Positions 35,261 through 44,670 of a DNA stretch of 64,000 bases are shown in pieces. The notes beneath the pieces were generated by a model that made no database searches, was not told the DNA's origin, and saw only the letters and a list, made by a program, of their open reading frames with translations. The translations under genes and the position numbers were made by a program. This DNA is from Salinilacustrithrix sp003476595 (lineage in GTDB: Bacteria > Actinomycetota > Acidimicrobiia > Acidimicrobiales > Salinilacustritrichaceae). Numbering within the stretch: the first letter of the stretch is position 1; each line of letters opens with the position of its first letter. The stretch spans positions 372,001-436,000 of the forward strand of contig CAXAUZ010000001.1 in the NCBI GenBank assembly GCA_963972525.1, given 5' to 3'.

Positions 35261-36916
35261 TCAGGCCTCCAGGACCACCGGCACGATCATCGGCTTGCGC
35301 TTGGTCTCCCGGTTCACGAAGCGGCCGGCGGCCCGGCGGGCGGCCCGCTGGACGGCCTCGATGTCGCTGGTGTCCTTGACCTCCGAGACGGCCTTCTCGA
35401 CCTCGTTTGCGCACTCGGTGAGCAGCCCCTCGGCCTCCTTCTCGTAGATCCACCCGCGTGTGACGATCTCGGGCCGGTTGAGCACCGCGCCGGTCTCGAC
35501 GTCGACGGTGACGATGACCACGACCACGCCCTCCTCGGCCAGCACCTTGCGGTCGCGCAGGACCCCCTGGCCGACGTCGCCGATCGTGCCGTCGACGTAG
35601 AGGTAGCCGGCGGGGACCTTGCCGACGGCGCGCAGGCCGTCGTCGGTCAGCTCGAGCTGGTGGCCGTCCTCGCAGACCCACACCTTCTCCTGGGCGATGC
35701 CCATCGCCCGGGCGATCTTGGCGTGGGCGACGAGGTGGCGGTACTCGCCGTGGACCGGGATGAACCACTCCGGCCGGGCGATGGAGTGGTACGTCTTGAG
35801 CTCCTCGGACTTGGCGTGGCCGGTGGCGTGGACGTCCGCGATGCCGGAGTAGACGACGTCGACGCCCTGGCGCACCAGGCCGTCGATCACCTTCGACACG
35901 TTCATCTCGTTGCCCGGGATCGGGTGCGAGCTGAGGATCACCGTGTCCTGGGGGGTGAGGGTGAGCCAGCGGCTCTCGGTGGCGGCCATGAGGGCGAGGG
36001 CCGACATCGGCTCGCCCTGGCTGCCGGTGGAGATGATGCAGACCTTGCCCGGGTCGTGCTTGTCGATCTCCTCGATGTCGATGAGGCTGCTCTCGGGGAT
36101 GTTCAGCAGCCCGAGCGAGCGGGCCAGCTTCACGTTCTTCTTCATCGACATGCCGAGGGTGGCGATCTTGCGGTCGAAGGCGACGGCCGCGTCGGCGATC
36201 TGCTGGACGCGGTGCACGTGGCTGGCGAAGCAGGCGGTGATGATTCGCCGGCCCTCGTGGGCGTGGAACAGGTCGTAGAGCACCCGACCGACGCTGGTCT
36301 CGCTGGCGGAGTGGCCCCGCTCCTCCGCGTTGGTGGAGTCGGCCAGCAGGAGGCGGATGCCGGGATCGTGGGACATGGCGCCGATGCGGGCCAGGTCGGT
36401 GAGGCGACCGTCGACCGGGGTCAGGTCGATCTTGAAGTCACCCGAGTGCAGGATCGTTCCCTGCGGGGTGTGGAACGCTGTGGCGAAGCCGTGGGGCACC
36501 GAGTGCGTCGCCGGGATGAACTCGAGGTCGAAGGGGCCGACCTTGCGCCGCTCGCCGTCCTTCACGATGTTGAAGCTGGTGCGGTCGAGGAGACCGGCCT
36601 CCTCGATCCGGTTCTTGGCGAAGCCGAGGGTCAGCTCGGAGCCGTACAGCGGGAAGCTGATGTCTCGCAGCAGGAACGACAGGCCGCCGGTGTGGTCCTC
36701 GTGGCCGTGGGTGAGCACGGCCCCCTCGAGTCGGTCGGCGTTGTCGTAGAGGTAGCTGAAGTCGGGCAGCACCAGGTCGACGCCGAGCATGTCCAGGTCG
36801 GGGAACATGAGCCCGCAGTCGATGAGCATGATCCGGCCGTCGACCTCGATGCAGGCGCAGTTGCGACCGATCTCGCCGAGGCCGCCCAGGAACGTGATCT
36901 TCACGGGTGCAGGCAT
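35261..36916 (-). CDS. rnj: Ribonuclease J
   Basis: A 551-residue metallo-beta-lactamase/beta-CASP ribonuclease. The metal site THGHEDHTGG, the later HSVPHGFA, HSGDFKID and LLADSTNAEE segments, and the beta-CASP region (RRIITACFASHVHRVQQIADAA, ILSSHPIPGNE) are all present, followed by the RNase J C-terminal domain (about 455-551). It carries 5'-3' exonuclease and endonuclease activity in RNA decay and rRNA maturation. The ATG at 36916 (MPAPVKITFLGGLGEIG) is chosen over an upstream one at 37018. The dapA-rnj order, 23 bases apart, is the classic actinobacterial pair. Confidence 0.96.
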   Translation of the reverse strand: MPAPVKITFLGGLGEIGRNCACIEVDGRIMLIDCGLMFPDLDMLGVDLVLPDFSYLYDNADRLEGAVLTHGHEDHTGGLSFLLRDISFPLYGSELTLGFAKNRIEEAGLLDRTSFNIVKDGERRKVGPFDLEFIPATHSVPHGFATAFHTPQGTILHSGDFKIDLTPVDGRLTDLARIGAMSHDPGIRLLLADSTNAEERGHSASETSVGRVLYDLFHAHEGRRIITACFASHVHRVQQIADAAVAFDRKIATLGMSMKKNVKLARSLGLLNIPESSLIDIEEIDKHDPGKVCIISTGSQGEPMSALALMAATESRWLTLTPQDTVILSSHPIPGNEMNVSKVIDGLVRQGVDVVYSGIADVHATGHAKSEELKTYHSIARPEWFIPVHGEYRHLVAHAKIARAMGIAQEKVWVCEDGHQLELTDDGLRAVGKVPAGYLYVDGTIGDVGQGVLRDRKVLAEEGVVVVIVTVDVETGAVLNRPEIVTRGWIYEKEAEGLLTECANEVEKAVSEVKDTSDIEAVQRAARRAAGRFVNRETKRKPMIVPVVLEA

Positions 36917-36939
36917 GGGCTGCACCGTACTGGCCGGGT

Positions 36940-37836
36940 TCAGTCGCCCAGCGAGTCCCAGAGCTCCTTGGCCTTCACCTCGAGGCCGTCGGGGGTGGGA
37001 CCCATGGGCGGGCGGCACTCCCCCGCCGGGAGGCCGAGGGTGCGCAGCATCGCCTTGGTCGGCACCGGGTTGGGGGCGTCGAGGGTGGACTCGAACCCGT
37101 AGGAGGGCAGCAGGGTCTGGTTGATGCGGGTGGCCTCGGCGACGTCGCCGGCGTCGAAGGCGTCGAACATCGCCCGGATCTGCTCGCCGACCCAGTGGGA
37201 CGCCACGCTGATCGCCCCGCGGGCGCCGACGGACAGCAACGGGAGCGTGAGGTTGTCGTCGCCGGAGTAGACGTCGAAGTCCTCGGGCGCGCCGGCGATG
37301 ACGCCGGCGGTCTCGGCCGGGCTGCCGGCGGCGTCCTTCAGGCCGACGATCGTCGGCACCTCGTGGGCGAGGGTGAGGACCGTGGCGCTGTCGACCTTGC
37401 GGCTGGTCCGGCCCGGGATGTCGTAGAGGATGATCGGCAGGTCGGTGGCCTCGGCGATCATGCGGAAGTGGCGCAGCAGGCCGGCCTGGGACGGCTTGTT
37501 GTAGTACGGGGCGACCACGAGGAGGCCGTCGACGCCGATGCCGGCCGCGGCCTCGGACTGGCGGATGGCGTGCGCGGTGTCGTTGGAGCCGGTGCCGGCG
37601 ATGACGGGGACGTCGACCGCCTGGCGCACGGCCCGGAACAGGTCGACGGACTCGGTGGCCGACAACGTCGGCGACTCGCCCGTGGTGCCGTTGACCACCA
37701 GGCCGTCGCTGCCGTGGTCGACGAGCCAGCGAGCGAGGCGCTGGGTGCCGTCCAGGTCGAGGCGGCCGTCGCCGTCGAACGGGGTGACCATGGCGGTGAG
37801 GACCCGGCCGAACCGGCTCTCGCGGAGTGCGCCCAT
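36940..37836 (-). CDS. dapA: 4-hydroxy-tetrahydrodipicolinate synthase
   Basis: A 298-residue DapA, the first enzyme of the diaminopimelate branch, condensing pyruvate with aspartate semialdehyde. The Schiff-base Lys is K167 (IVGLKDAAG), the proton-relay Tyr is Y139 (ILYDIPGRT) and the GTTGE loop is at 50-54. The ATG at 37836 is preferred to the GTG one codon earlier because GGGAG sits 6 bases upstream. The start overlaps the stop of the winged-helix gene by one base (TGATG), indicating coupling. Confidence 0.96.
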   Translation of the reverse strand: MGALRESRFGRVLTAMVTPFDGDGRLDLDGTQRLARWLVDHGSDGLVVNGTTGESPTLSATESVDLFRAVRQAVDVPVIAGTGSNDTAHAIRQSEAAAGIGVDGLLVVAPYYNKPSQAGLLRHFRMIAEATDLPIILYDIPGRTSRKVDSATVLTLAHEVPTIVGLKDAAGSPAETAGVIAGAPEDFDVYSGDDNLTLPLLSVGARGAISVASHWVGEQIRAMFDAFDAGDVAEATRINQTLLPSYGFESTLDAPNPVPTKAMLRTLGLPAGECRPPMGPTPDGLEVKAKELWDSLGD

Positions 37837-38471
37837 CACGGGCTCCCTTCAGTGGTGCGTTCTCGCCCGAGCGTGGCGAGCAGGTCTTCGTGCAGCTCGA
37901 ACCAGCAGGAGTGGTAGCTCGGGAACATCGGCTTCGTGAGCCAATCGTGCTCCCCCGCGAGCACGCGGTCCAACGCGTACCGCAACCGGGCCTCGTGGCC
38001 GGCGAAGCGATCGAGGCCGTCGCACAGCGCGGACAGCACCGGACGGACGTGCTGGTCGAGGGAGTGGAGGGCCTCCACGACGGACCGGTCGTGGAACTCG
38101 TCGGTGTGGTCGTTGGCCACCGTCGCGCCGTTCACGGTGCGGAGCTGCCACATCGTGCAGATGGTGAGCATCTGGCGGTTGTAGGCGAGGAACTCCTCGT
38201 AGGCCGCCTCCACGTGGCGGCGCAGGCCGTGCTCGTCGAGCTCCTCGGCGAGCAGGCGCTCCCCCTCGGCCCGCCCGGCGGACGTGAGACCGAAGCCCGG
38301 GAAGCGACCGGCGCGGTGGTCGACGAGGGCCTCGACCTCCAGCAGCTGGAGCTCGGCGGCGATGTCGTCCACCCCGGCACCCATGTACCCGGCCACCTCG
38401 TCGGGCTCAGCGCGACCGTGCAGGCGCAACCCGTGCAGGGCCAGCAGCCGCGGCGACGAGGCGACCGACAT
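37836..38471 (-). CDS. Winged-helix (PadR/MarR-like) protein of unknown role
   Basis: A 211-residue protein. The N-terminal third (LLALHGLRLHGRAEPDEVAGYM, DDIAAELQLLEVEALVDHRAG, FGLTSAGRAEGERLLAEEL) reads as a winged helix with a beta-hairpin wing. The remaining helical part is rich in Trp and His (CTMWQLRTVNGATVANDHTD, FPSYHSCWFELHEDLL) and has no recognised family. It is linked at both ends by TGATG overlaps, with the amidohydrolase upstream and dapA downstream. A regulator of this transcript is one possibility, but a ligand-binding enzyme-like function cannot be excluded. Confidence 0.75.
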   Translation of the reverse strand: MSVASSPRLLALHGLRLHGRAEPDEVAGYMGAGVDDIAAELQLLEVEALVDHRAGRFPGFGLTSAGRAEGERLLAEELDEHGLRRHVEAAYEEFLAYNRQMLTICTMWQLRTVNGATVANDHTDEFHDRSVVEALHSLDQHVRPVLSALCDGLDRFAGHEARLRYALDRVLAGEHDWLTKPMFPSYHSCWFELHEDLLATLGRERTTEGSP

Positions 38472-40204
38472 CAGGCCGAGGACCGGGGTCCCCGGAGCAG
38501 CCGGCCGGGCAGCTCGCCCGTGAACCGGTCGTCGGTGACGGTGACCTCGCCGGCGCAGATCGTGTGGCGGTAGCCGTGCGCTCGCTGCAGGAGCCGGCGG
38601 GCACCCGACGGCAGGTCGTGCACGATCTCGGGGGCGTGGACACCGAGCGTGGCGTGATCGATGACGTTGACGTCGGCTCGCATCCCCGGCGCCAGCAGCC
38701 CGCGGTCGAGCAGCCCGTACATCTCAGCGGTCTGGCGGGTCTGGCGGTGCACCACGTGCTCGAGCGGCATCGTGCCCGAGCCCTGCGTGCGGTCCCGCGC
38801 CCAGTAGCTGAGCATGAAGGTCGGCATACCGCCGTCGCACACCGCACCGCAGTGCGCGCCGCCGTCGGAGAGGCCCATCCGGGTCTGGGGGTGCAGCTGC
38901 AGCTGGCGGGTGAGCTCCAGGTCGCCGTAGGCGTAGTTGAAGAGCGGGAAGTACAGCATCCCGGTGCCGCCATCGCGGGCGAGGTGGTCGTAGGCGACCT
39001 CCTCGGGTCGTCGACCGGTGGCCTCGGCGATGCCGGCGACGGAGTCCTCGTAGCCCGGCTCGTAGGACGAGTCACCCTGGAACGGGAACATGCGCTCCCA
39101 GGTGGTCGTGACGAAGCGGGCGAAGTCGCCGCCGAGCGCGATGGGCTCCTCGTCGAGGAACCGCTGGCGCCACGCCGGGTCCTGGAACCGGGCCCGCTTC
39201 TCCGCCGGTTCGAGGAAGGCCATCTCCCCCCAGGCCGGCTTGAACAGGAAGGGGTGCAGCGTGAGCTCGAACGCGAAGAGGATGCCGATGGCCCGCCCGG
39301 CGACCTGGGCCACGACGGGCAGCCCGTCGGACGCGGCCTCCTCGAGCAGGCGCAGCGACGTCTGCCAGTAGTCGGGGTCGGTGTCGGGCTGGTTCAGGTT
39401 GAAGCTGACCGGTCGGCCGGTGAGGGCGGCGAGCTCGCGCATCCAGCCGAACTCGTCGCCGACCTTGACGTGGTCCGGGCTGTACTCGAACACGCCGTGA
39501 CCGACCCGGCGGATGGCCTCGCCGATGCCGAGGATCTCGTCCGTGCCGGCGGTGGTGCCGGGCACGAGCTCGCCGTCGACGGACTTGTGGATGGGGGTGC
39601 GGCTGGTCGAGAACCCGAGCGCGCCGGCCCGCAGGCCGGACTCGACCATCTCCGCCATGCGGGCGATGTCGTCGGCGGTGGCCGGCTCGTTCGCCGCGCC
39701 CCGCTCCCCCATCACGTAGGTGCGGAGCGCGCCGTGGGGGATCTGGGCGCCGACGTCGCAGACGAAGCGCCGGCGGTCGAGGGCGTCGAGGTAGCCCTCG
39801 AAGTCCTCCCACTCCCACTCGATGCCGTCGGACATGGCCGCGCCGGGGATGTCCTCGACGCCCTCCATCAGGCCGATGAGCCAGTCCCGGCGATCGGGGG
39901 CGACCGGCGCGAACCCGACGCCGCAGTTACCCATGACGACCGTGGTGACACCGTGGAAGCCCGACGGCGTGAGGTACGGGTCCCACGTGGCCTGGGCGTC
40001 GTAGTGGGTGTGCACGTCGACCCAGCCGGGCGTGACCAGCAGATCGGTGGCGTCGATCTCCCGGCGGCCGGGGCCGGCGGACCCGCCGTCGTCGCGGTCG
40101 ACCACCTCGACGATGCGGTCGCCGTCGATGGCGATGTCGGCGTGCCGCGTCGGGCCACCGGAGCCGTCGACGACCGTTCCCCCTCGGATGACCAGGTCGT
40201 GCAT
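38471..40204 (-). CDS. Amidohydrolase (N-acyl-D-amino-acid deacylase/D-aminoacylase-like)
   Basis: A 577-residue amidohydrolase-superfamily enzyme. It opens MHDLVIRGGTVVDGSGGP, with the metal-binding VDVHTHYDAQ, the Cys of GNCGVG that is characteristic of the D-aminoacylase group, FEYSPDH, and the catalytic Asp in LSDGGAHCG near the C-terminal part of the barrel. Members hydrolyse N-acyl-D-amino acids or related cyclic amides; the preferred substrate is not predictable. It shares a transcript with the winged-helix gene and dapA, and starts 37 bases after nurA. Confidence 0.88.
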   Translation of the reverse strand: MHDLVIRGGTVVDGSGGPTRHADIAIDGDRIVEVVDRDDGGSAGPGRREIDATDLLVTPGWVDVHTHYDAQATWDPYLTPSGFHGVTTVVMGNCGVGFAPVAPDRRDWLIGLMEGVEDIPGAAMSDGIEWEWEDFEGYLDALDRRRFVCDVGAQIPHGALRTYVMGERGAANEPATADDIARMAEMVESGLRAGALGFSTSRTPIHKSVDGELVPGTTAGTDEILGIGEAIRRVGHGVFEYSPDHVKVGDEFGWMRELAALTGRPVSFNLNQPDTDPDYWQTSLRLLEEAASDGLPVVAQVAGRAIGILFAFELTLHPFLFKPAWGEMAFLEPAEKRARFQDPAWRQRFLDEEPIALGGDFARFVTTTWERMFPFQGDSSYEPGYEDSVAGIAEATGRRPEEVAYDHLARDGGTGMLYFPLFNYAYGDLELTRQLQLHPQTRMGLSDGGAHCGAVCDGGMPTFMLSYWARDRTQGSGTMPLEHVVHRQTRQTAEMYGLLDRGLLAPGMRADVNVIDHATLGVHAPEIVHDLPSGARRLLQRAHGYRHTICAGEVTVTDDRFTGELPGRLLRGPRSSA

Positions 40205-40241
40205 GGCCCCGATGGTAGGGAATGGTAGGGCCGGTCGACTC

Positions 40242-41156
40242 CTACGCGGCCTGACGGAGCGACCGGTACAGGAGGCGGGCGTCGCCCAGGCGGTGGCGCA
40301 GCTCCCGCTCGAGGCCGGCGATGGGATACAGGTTCTGCGGGGCCCGGGCGTCCTTGTGGGCCTCGGAGGCGAAGCGCGGGAGGGCGAGCGTGCACCCGTC
40401 GGCGACGGCGGCCGCCTCGGCGACGGTGCGGTCGGGGCTGATCTCGCAGCGCACGACCCCGGCCCAGCCGTGGGACCGGTCGCCAGGGAGGCGCAGGTAC
40501 CACGACCAGCGGCGGAAGCGATCGCCGATGAGCAGCACCGGCGTGCGCTGGCCGGGCTCCAGCATCGGGATCACGTCCTGGACGACGGCGGGCAGGTAGG
40601 CGACGTGGTGGGTCTTCACGTAGCCGACGGCGTGGTCCATGCCCCGCCGCTCCCGCAGCGGGCCGTCGACCACGAGCAGGCAGTCGTCGGGCACCGGAGC
40701 CGAGACGGCGGACTCGAGGTCGGCCATGGCCCCCTGCAGGGCGAGGGAGAGGGCATCGCCGGCGCTGTCGGTGACCGGGCAGACGCCGAAGCGTCCGTGG
40801 CGGGTCACGATCGGCACCAGGTCGGGTGCGTCGGAGAAGACGCTGCGCCGCACCTGCGCGTCGACCACGGTGGCGGCGCCGTTGCACCGGACGACCCCGG
40901 CGGCGTAGCTGGCGCAGATCCCCTGGTGGACGCTGCCCCGGTCGGACTCGATCCACACCCGGGCCTCGACCCGGCGCACGCCGTCGACGAACGCGATCTC
41001 GTCGGGGACGGTGGTGCCGGGCGCAGGTGACCGGGGAGCCCACGCCTCCACCGGCACCTCGCACTCGGCATCGACCGCGGCCTGGGTCTCCTCCAGGGCG
41101 TCGGGGCCCATCGGGCTGCCGTAGTCCGGCGCCCACTGCTCGATCGAGATCCGCAT
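40242..41156 (-). CDS. nurA: NurA-like 5'-3' nuclease domain protein
   Basis: A 304-residue protein whose conserved acidic motifs fit the NurA nuclease: DEIAFVDGVRRVEARVW (D58), LLVVDGPL (D164) and the Lys of VGYVKTHH (K181), an RNase H-like metal site. The remaining family hallmark is the late C-terminal R-[FY]-PLE-like region, here replaced by a divergent segment (SEAHKDARAPQNLYPIAGLE). NurA works with the HerA motor, in archaea together with Mre11-Rad50, to resect DNA ends. Its gene abuts sbcC (0 bases) and is the last of the herA-sbcD-sbcC-nurA set, which supports the assignment. The nuclease call is family-level inference. Confidence 0.8.
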   Translation of the reverse strand: MRISIEQWAPDYGSPMGPDALEETQAAVDAECEVPVEAWAPRSPAPGTTVPDEIAFVDGVRRVEARVWIESDRGSVHQGICASYAAGVVRCNGAATVVDAQVRRSVFSDAPDLVPIVTRHGRFGVCPVTDSAGDALSLALQGAMADLESAVSAPVPDDCLLVVDGPLRERRGMDHAVGYVKTHHVAYLPAVVQDVIPMLEPGQRTPVLLIGDRFRRWSWYLRLPGDRSHGWAGVVRCEISPDRTVAEAAAVADGCTLALPRFASEAHKDARAPQNLYPIAGLERELRHRLGDARLLYRSLRQAA

Positions 41157-43535
41157 CTACACGTCCACCCGCTCGACCGTGGACGACTCGATGCCGCGCC
41201 GGACCTCGAAGCGCACCGGCACCCGGTCGGCCAGCTCGCGCACGTGGGACACCACGCCGACCATCCGGCCGCTGGCCCCCAGCTCCTCGATCGCGCTGGC
41301 CACGACGTCGAGGGTGTCGGGGTCGAGCGTGCCGAAGCCCTCGTCCAGGAAGATGGCGTCGAGGCTCGCCCGCCCGGAGCCGGACAGCTCGGTGACCCGC
41401 TCGGCCAGCGCCAGCGCCAGGGCGAGGGAGGCGAGGAACGTCTCGCCGCCGGAGAGCGTGCGGGCGAGGCGCCGTTCGTCGGCGTTGGCGTGGTCGATGA
41501 CCTCGAACTGCTTCTTGTCGTCGATCGCCATCGCGTAGCGGCCCGACGACAGCTGCTCGAGGCGCTCGGACGCGCCGGCGACGAGCGACGCCAGCGCCTC
41601 CTCGAGCAACCACGCCTCGAACCGGCGGGGGCCGAGCTCGCTGGCGAGCAGCTCGTGGATGGCGCGCTGGTCGGCCACCGCCTCGCGCTCGGCGCGGTGG
41701 CCGGCGGCGCGCTGCCGGTCGGCGTCGAGCCGCTCGACCGCGGTGCGGGAGTCGGCGGACGCAGCCACGCACGCGTCGCGCAGGCGCGACGGATCGGGCA
41801 CGGCGATGCCGCCTGCCGTCGCCGCGCCGACGAGCTGGTCGACGAGGTCGTCGTGGGCCCGCTGCATGCGGGCGCGCTCGTCGTCGACGGCGGCCAGGCC
41901 TCGGCGGGCGTCGACCGCCTGCTGCTCGGCCCAGCCGGCCAGCGCGTCCCAGTCGGCGGCGAGGTCCTCACCCGTCGGAGGCGGACCGTAGGCCGCGACC
42001 CGGTCTCGGGCGGCGAGGAGGTCGTTCCGGGCGGCTGCTTCCGCTCGGGTGGCGGCCTCCAGCGCCTGGCGGGCCTCGGCGGCGCGCTGGCGGGCAGCCC
42101 GGTCGGCCTGCTGCGCCCGCTCCACCGCCGCGTCGGCCTCGACCATCGCGGCGAGGGCGGCGCGCAGCTCCTCGGCCGGCGCCGCGCCCGCTGTGGCCAC
42201 CTCGGCGCGGGCCAGCTCGGCGCGACGCTCCTCCAGTTTCGCCCGCAGGGCGGTGAGCTCTCGGTCGGCCTCCTGCCAGGCCTGCTCGGCGCGTCGCGCG
42301 GCGTCGACGGCCGTCCGGTGCCGGGCGCTGGCGTCGTCGAGCGCACCGGCCGGCCGGGCGGGCAGCTCCTTGACCTCGCCGCCGCACACCGGGCAGTCGT
42401 CACCGGGGTGGAGGTGCCGGGCGAGGTCCACCGCGGCGTGCGCCACCCGGGCCTGCTCCAGTGCCCGCTCGGCGTCGCCGACCTCCTCCTGCGCGGACCG
42501 GAGCTGATCGGCCAGCGGGGCGATGGCGGCCTCGCGATCAGCGACCATCTGCGCCCCGTTGGCGACCCGCCCGGCCAGCGACTCCAGCGCCGCCCAGGCA
42601 TCCAGCTGGGCCTGGAGCCGTGCCGCGTCGCCGAGCGCCTGGCGAGCGGTTCGGGCCTCGTCGAGGGCGCGGACGGCCCCGCCCTCGGCCTCGGTCGCCT
42701 CGGACACGGTCCGCTCGGCCTCCGCTCGCCGGGACGCCACCGAGGCGACCTCGCCCGGGACCCGGACCCCACCGAGCAGCTCGACCTGGCGGCGCAGATC
42801 GGCAGCCTGGTCGTCGGTGCCGCGGACCTTGTCGAGCAGGGCGGTGAGCTCCGGCGCCGCGGCATCGAGGCGGTCGATGACCGTGGTGACCTCGGCGACG
42901 CGCGCCCGGGCGGCATCGACTGCGTCGTCGGTGGCGTGGGCGAGGTCGACCAGGTGCTCGTCGATGACGGCGATGCGGTGGTCGGCGGCCTGCACGCGGC
43001 GGCGGGCGGCCTGGGCGACCTGCTCGTAGACACCGAGGTCGAGGAGCTTGACCAGCAGGTCCTGGCGCTTGGAGGTCGTGTCGTGGAGCAGGGCGGCGAA
43101 CGCACCCTGGGGCAGGACCACGCACTTGGTGAACTGCTCCAGGTCGAGCCCGAGCAGGTCGCACACCGCGGCCGTGACCGCCGGTGCGTCGGACGCCAGC
43201 ACCTCACCGCCACGCTCGAGCCGGGCCTCCTTGGTGGACGCGCCGGTCTTGGTGCGCCGGACGATGCGGACCGCCGTGTGGCGGACCCCGTGGACCTCGA
43301 AGTCGAGCCGGACCCGCGCCTCGGGCCGGCCCTGGCTGATGACCGGGTGGACGAGGCCCTCCCGGCCGTAGCGCGGCACGGACCCGTAGAGGGCGAAGAT
43401 CATCCCGTCGATGACGCTGGACTTGCCCGCCCCGGTGGGGCCGACGAAGGCGAACAGGTCGGCGTCGGTGAAGTCGACGACGGTGGGTTCCCGGAACGCG
43501 GAGAACCCCTCGAGCTCGACGCGGACGGGCCTCAC
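41157..43535 (-). CDS. sbcC: Exonuclease subunit SbcC (Rad50-like), short form
   Basis: A 792-residue SMC-like ATPase. Walker A is GPTGAGKSS (32-40), the Q-loop region is VVLPQGAFAALL, and the C-terminal half has the ABC signature LSGGETFLASL and Walker B DAIFLDEGFGTLD. The zinc hook CPVC is at 381-384, at the apex of the coiled coil. SbcC is typically near 1000 residues, so the coiled-coil arms are short here. With SbcD it cleaves hairpins and protein-blocked DNA ends. The GTG start overlaps the sbcD stop by 4 bases. Confidence 0.93.
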   Translation of the reverse strand: MRPVRVELEGFSAFREPTVVDFTDADLFAFVGPTGAGKSSVIDGMIFALYGSVPRYGREGLVHPVISQGRPEARVRLDFEVHGVRHTAVRIVRRTKTGASTKEARLERGGEVLASDAPAVTAAVCDLLGLDLEQFTKCVVLPQGAFAALLHDTTSKRQDLLVKLLDLGVYEQVAQAARRRVQAADHRIAVIDEHLVDLAHATDDAVDAARARVAEVTTVIDRLDAAAPELTALLDKVRGTDDQAADLRRQVELLGGVRVPGEVASVASRRAEAERTVSEATEAEGGAVRALDEARTARQALGDAARLQAQLDAWAALESLAGRVANGAQMVADREAAIAPLADQLRSAQEEVGDAERALEQARVAHAAVDLARHLHPGDDCPVCGGEVKELPARPAGALDDASARHRTAVDAARRAEQAWQEADRELTALRAKLEERRAELARAEVATAGAAPAEELRAALAAMVEADAAVERAQQADRAARQRAAEARQALEAATRAEAAARNDLLAARDRVAAYGPPPTGEDLAADWDALAGWAEQQAVDARRGLAAVDDERARMQRAHDDLVDQLVGAATAGGIAVPDPSRLRDACVAASADSRTAVERLDADRQRAAGHRAEREAVADQRAIHELLASELGPRRFEAWLLEEALASLVAGASERLEQLSSGRYAMAIDDKKQFEVIDHANADERRLARTLSGGETFLASLALALALAERVTELSGSGRASLDAIFLDEGFGTLDPDTLDVVASAIEELGASGRMVGVVSHVRELADRVPVRFEVRRGIESSTVERVDV

Positions 43536-44668
43536 GACCCGACCTCCTCGAGCAGCTCGTCGAAGGCGACGGGCAGCCGGGGGTCGTCGAGGTCGGCGAC
43601 GTCGAGGTAGCTGCGGAACAGCTCGCTCGGCGACCGGCCGGCGACCGGGGCGTGGGTGGGCGTCGCCGGGTCCTCCGGCGACTGCACGAGCACGTCGACG
43701 CAGTGCGGGAACAGGGCGCGGACCTCGTCGGCCATCCCGGCCCGGCGGCGGTCGGTGACGACGATGCGGAGGAAGTCGTCGCCCGTCGTGCCCGCGAGGG
43801 GCTCGAGCTCGGACAGCGAGCCCCGGAGCGTCCGCAGCTTCCGGCCGGCCTGGAGCGGGACCTCGCGCACGGCAGCCGGGACGCCGGGCTCGAGGTCGAC
43901 GACGGTGACCGAGCTGGTGTTGGCCGTCTCGCCGAAGTCCAGCTGCAGGGGCGACCCGCTGTAGCGGATGCGGGTGGCGCCGGGGACGTCCTGGGACCGG
44001 TGGAGGTGGCCGAGGGCCACGTACTGCGCGGTGACGGGGAAGGCGAGGGCGCTGAGGCTGTAGTCCTCGATGGTGTGGACGGAGCGCTCGCCGCCGCCGG
44101 TGGTGCCGCCGGCGGCGAAGGCGTGGGCGCAGACGACGTTGACCGTGTCGGCGGCGAAGCCCTCGGTGAGGGCGCGCACGAGCACGCCCAGCCGGTCGGT
44201 GTAGGCCTGGGACAGCTGGTAGGCCTCGTCGCGCATCAGGGCGTCGGCCCGCACGATGCCCCGCTTGGACACGAACGGGAGCATGGCCACCTGCACCGGG
44301 ACGCCCCCGGCGTCGATGCGGACCACGCCGCCCTCGTCGGGCCGGGCGACCTGGGTGCGCACCTGCACCCGCCCGAGCGTCAGCAGCGGGGCGACCGCCT
44401 CCAGCCGCCGGGCGTTGTCGTGGTTGCCGGCCACGACCAGCACGGGCGCGACCTCGGCCAGGTCGAGCAGGCCGCGGTAGACGACCTGCTCGGACTCGGG
44501 CCCGGGCGCCGAGGTCTCGAACAGGTCGCCGGCGACGAGGACGAGGTCGACCGACTCGTCGGCGGCCACGGTGGCCATCTCGGCCAGGACGGCGCGGTGC
44601 TCATCCGCACGGCTGGCGCCGCGCATGAGCTTGCCCACGTGCCAGTCGGAGGTGTGCAGGAGGCGCAC
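43532..44668 (-). CDS. sbcD: Exonuclease subunit SbcD (Mre11-like)
   Basis: A 378-residue calcineurin-like phosphoesterase. The Mre11 motifs are in order: LLHTSDWHVGKLM, VLVAGDLFE, VVAGNHDNARRL, VVCAHAF and VALGHLHRSQ, which together make the two-metal site. A C-terminal capping domain follows. It forms the nuclease half of SbcCD. The GTG start at 44668 lies 2 bases after the herA stop, so the four genes are almost certainly one mRNA. Confidence 0.95.
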   Translation of the reverse strand: MRLLHTSDWHVGKLMRGASRADEHRAVLAEMATVAADESVDLVLVAGDLFETSAPGPESEQVVYRGLLDLAEVAPVLVVAGNHDNARRLEAVAPLLTLGRVQVRTQVARPDEGGVVRIDAGGVPVQVAMLPFVSKRGIVRADALMRDEAYQLSQAYTDRLGVLVRALTEGFAADTVNVVCAHAFAAGGTTGGGERSVHTIEDYSLSALAFPVTAQYVALGHLHRSQDVPGATRIRYSGSPLQLDFGETANTSSVTVVDLEPGVPAAVREVPLQAGRKLRTLRGSLSELEPLAGTTGDDFLRIVVTDRRRAGMADEVRALFPHCVDVLVQSPEDPATPTHAPVAGRSPSELFRSYLDVADLDDPRLPVAFDELLEEVGS

Positions 44669-44670
44669 GG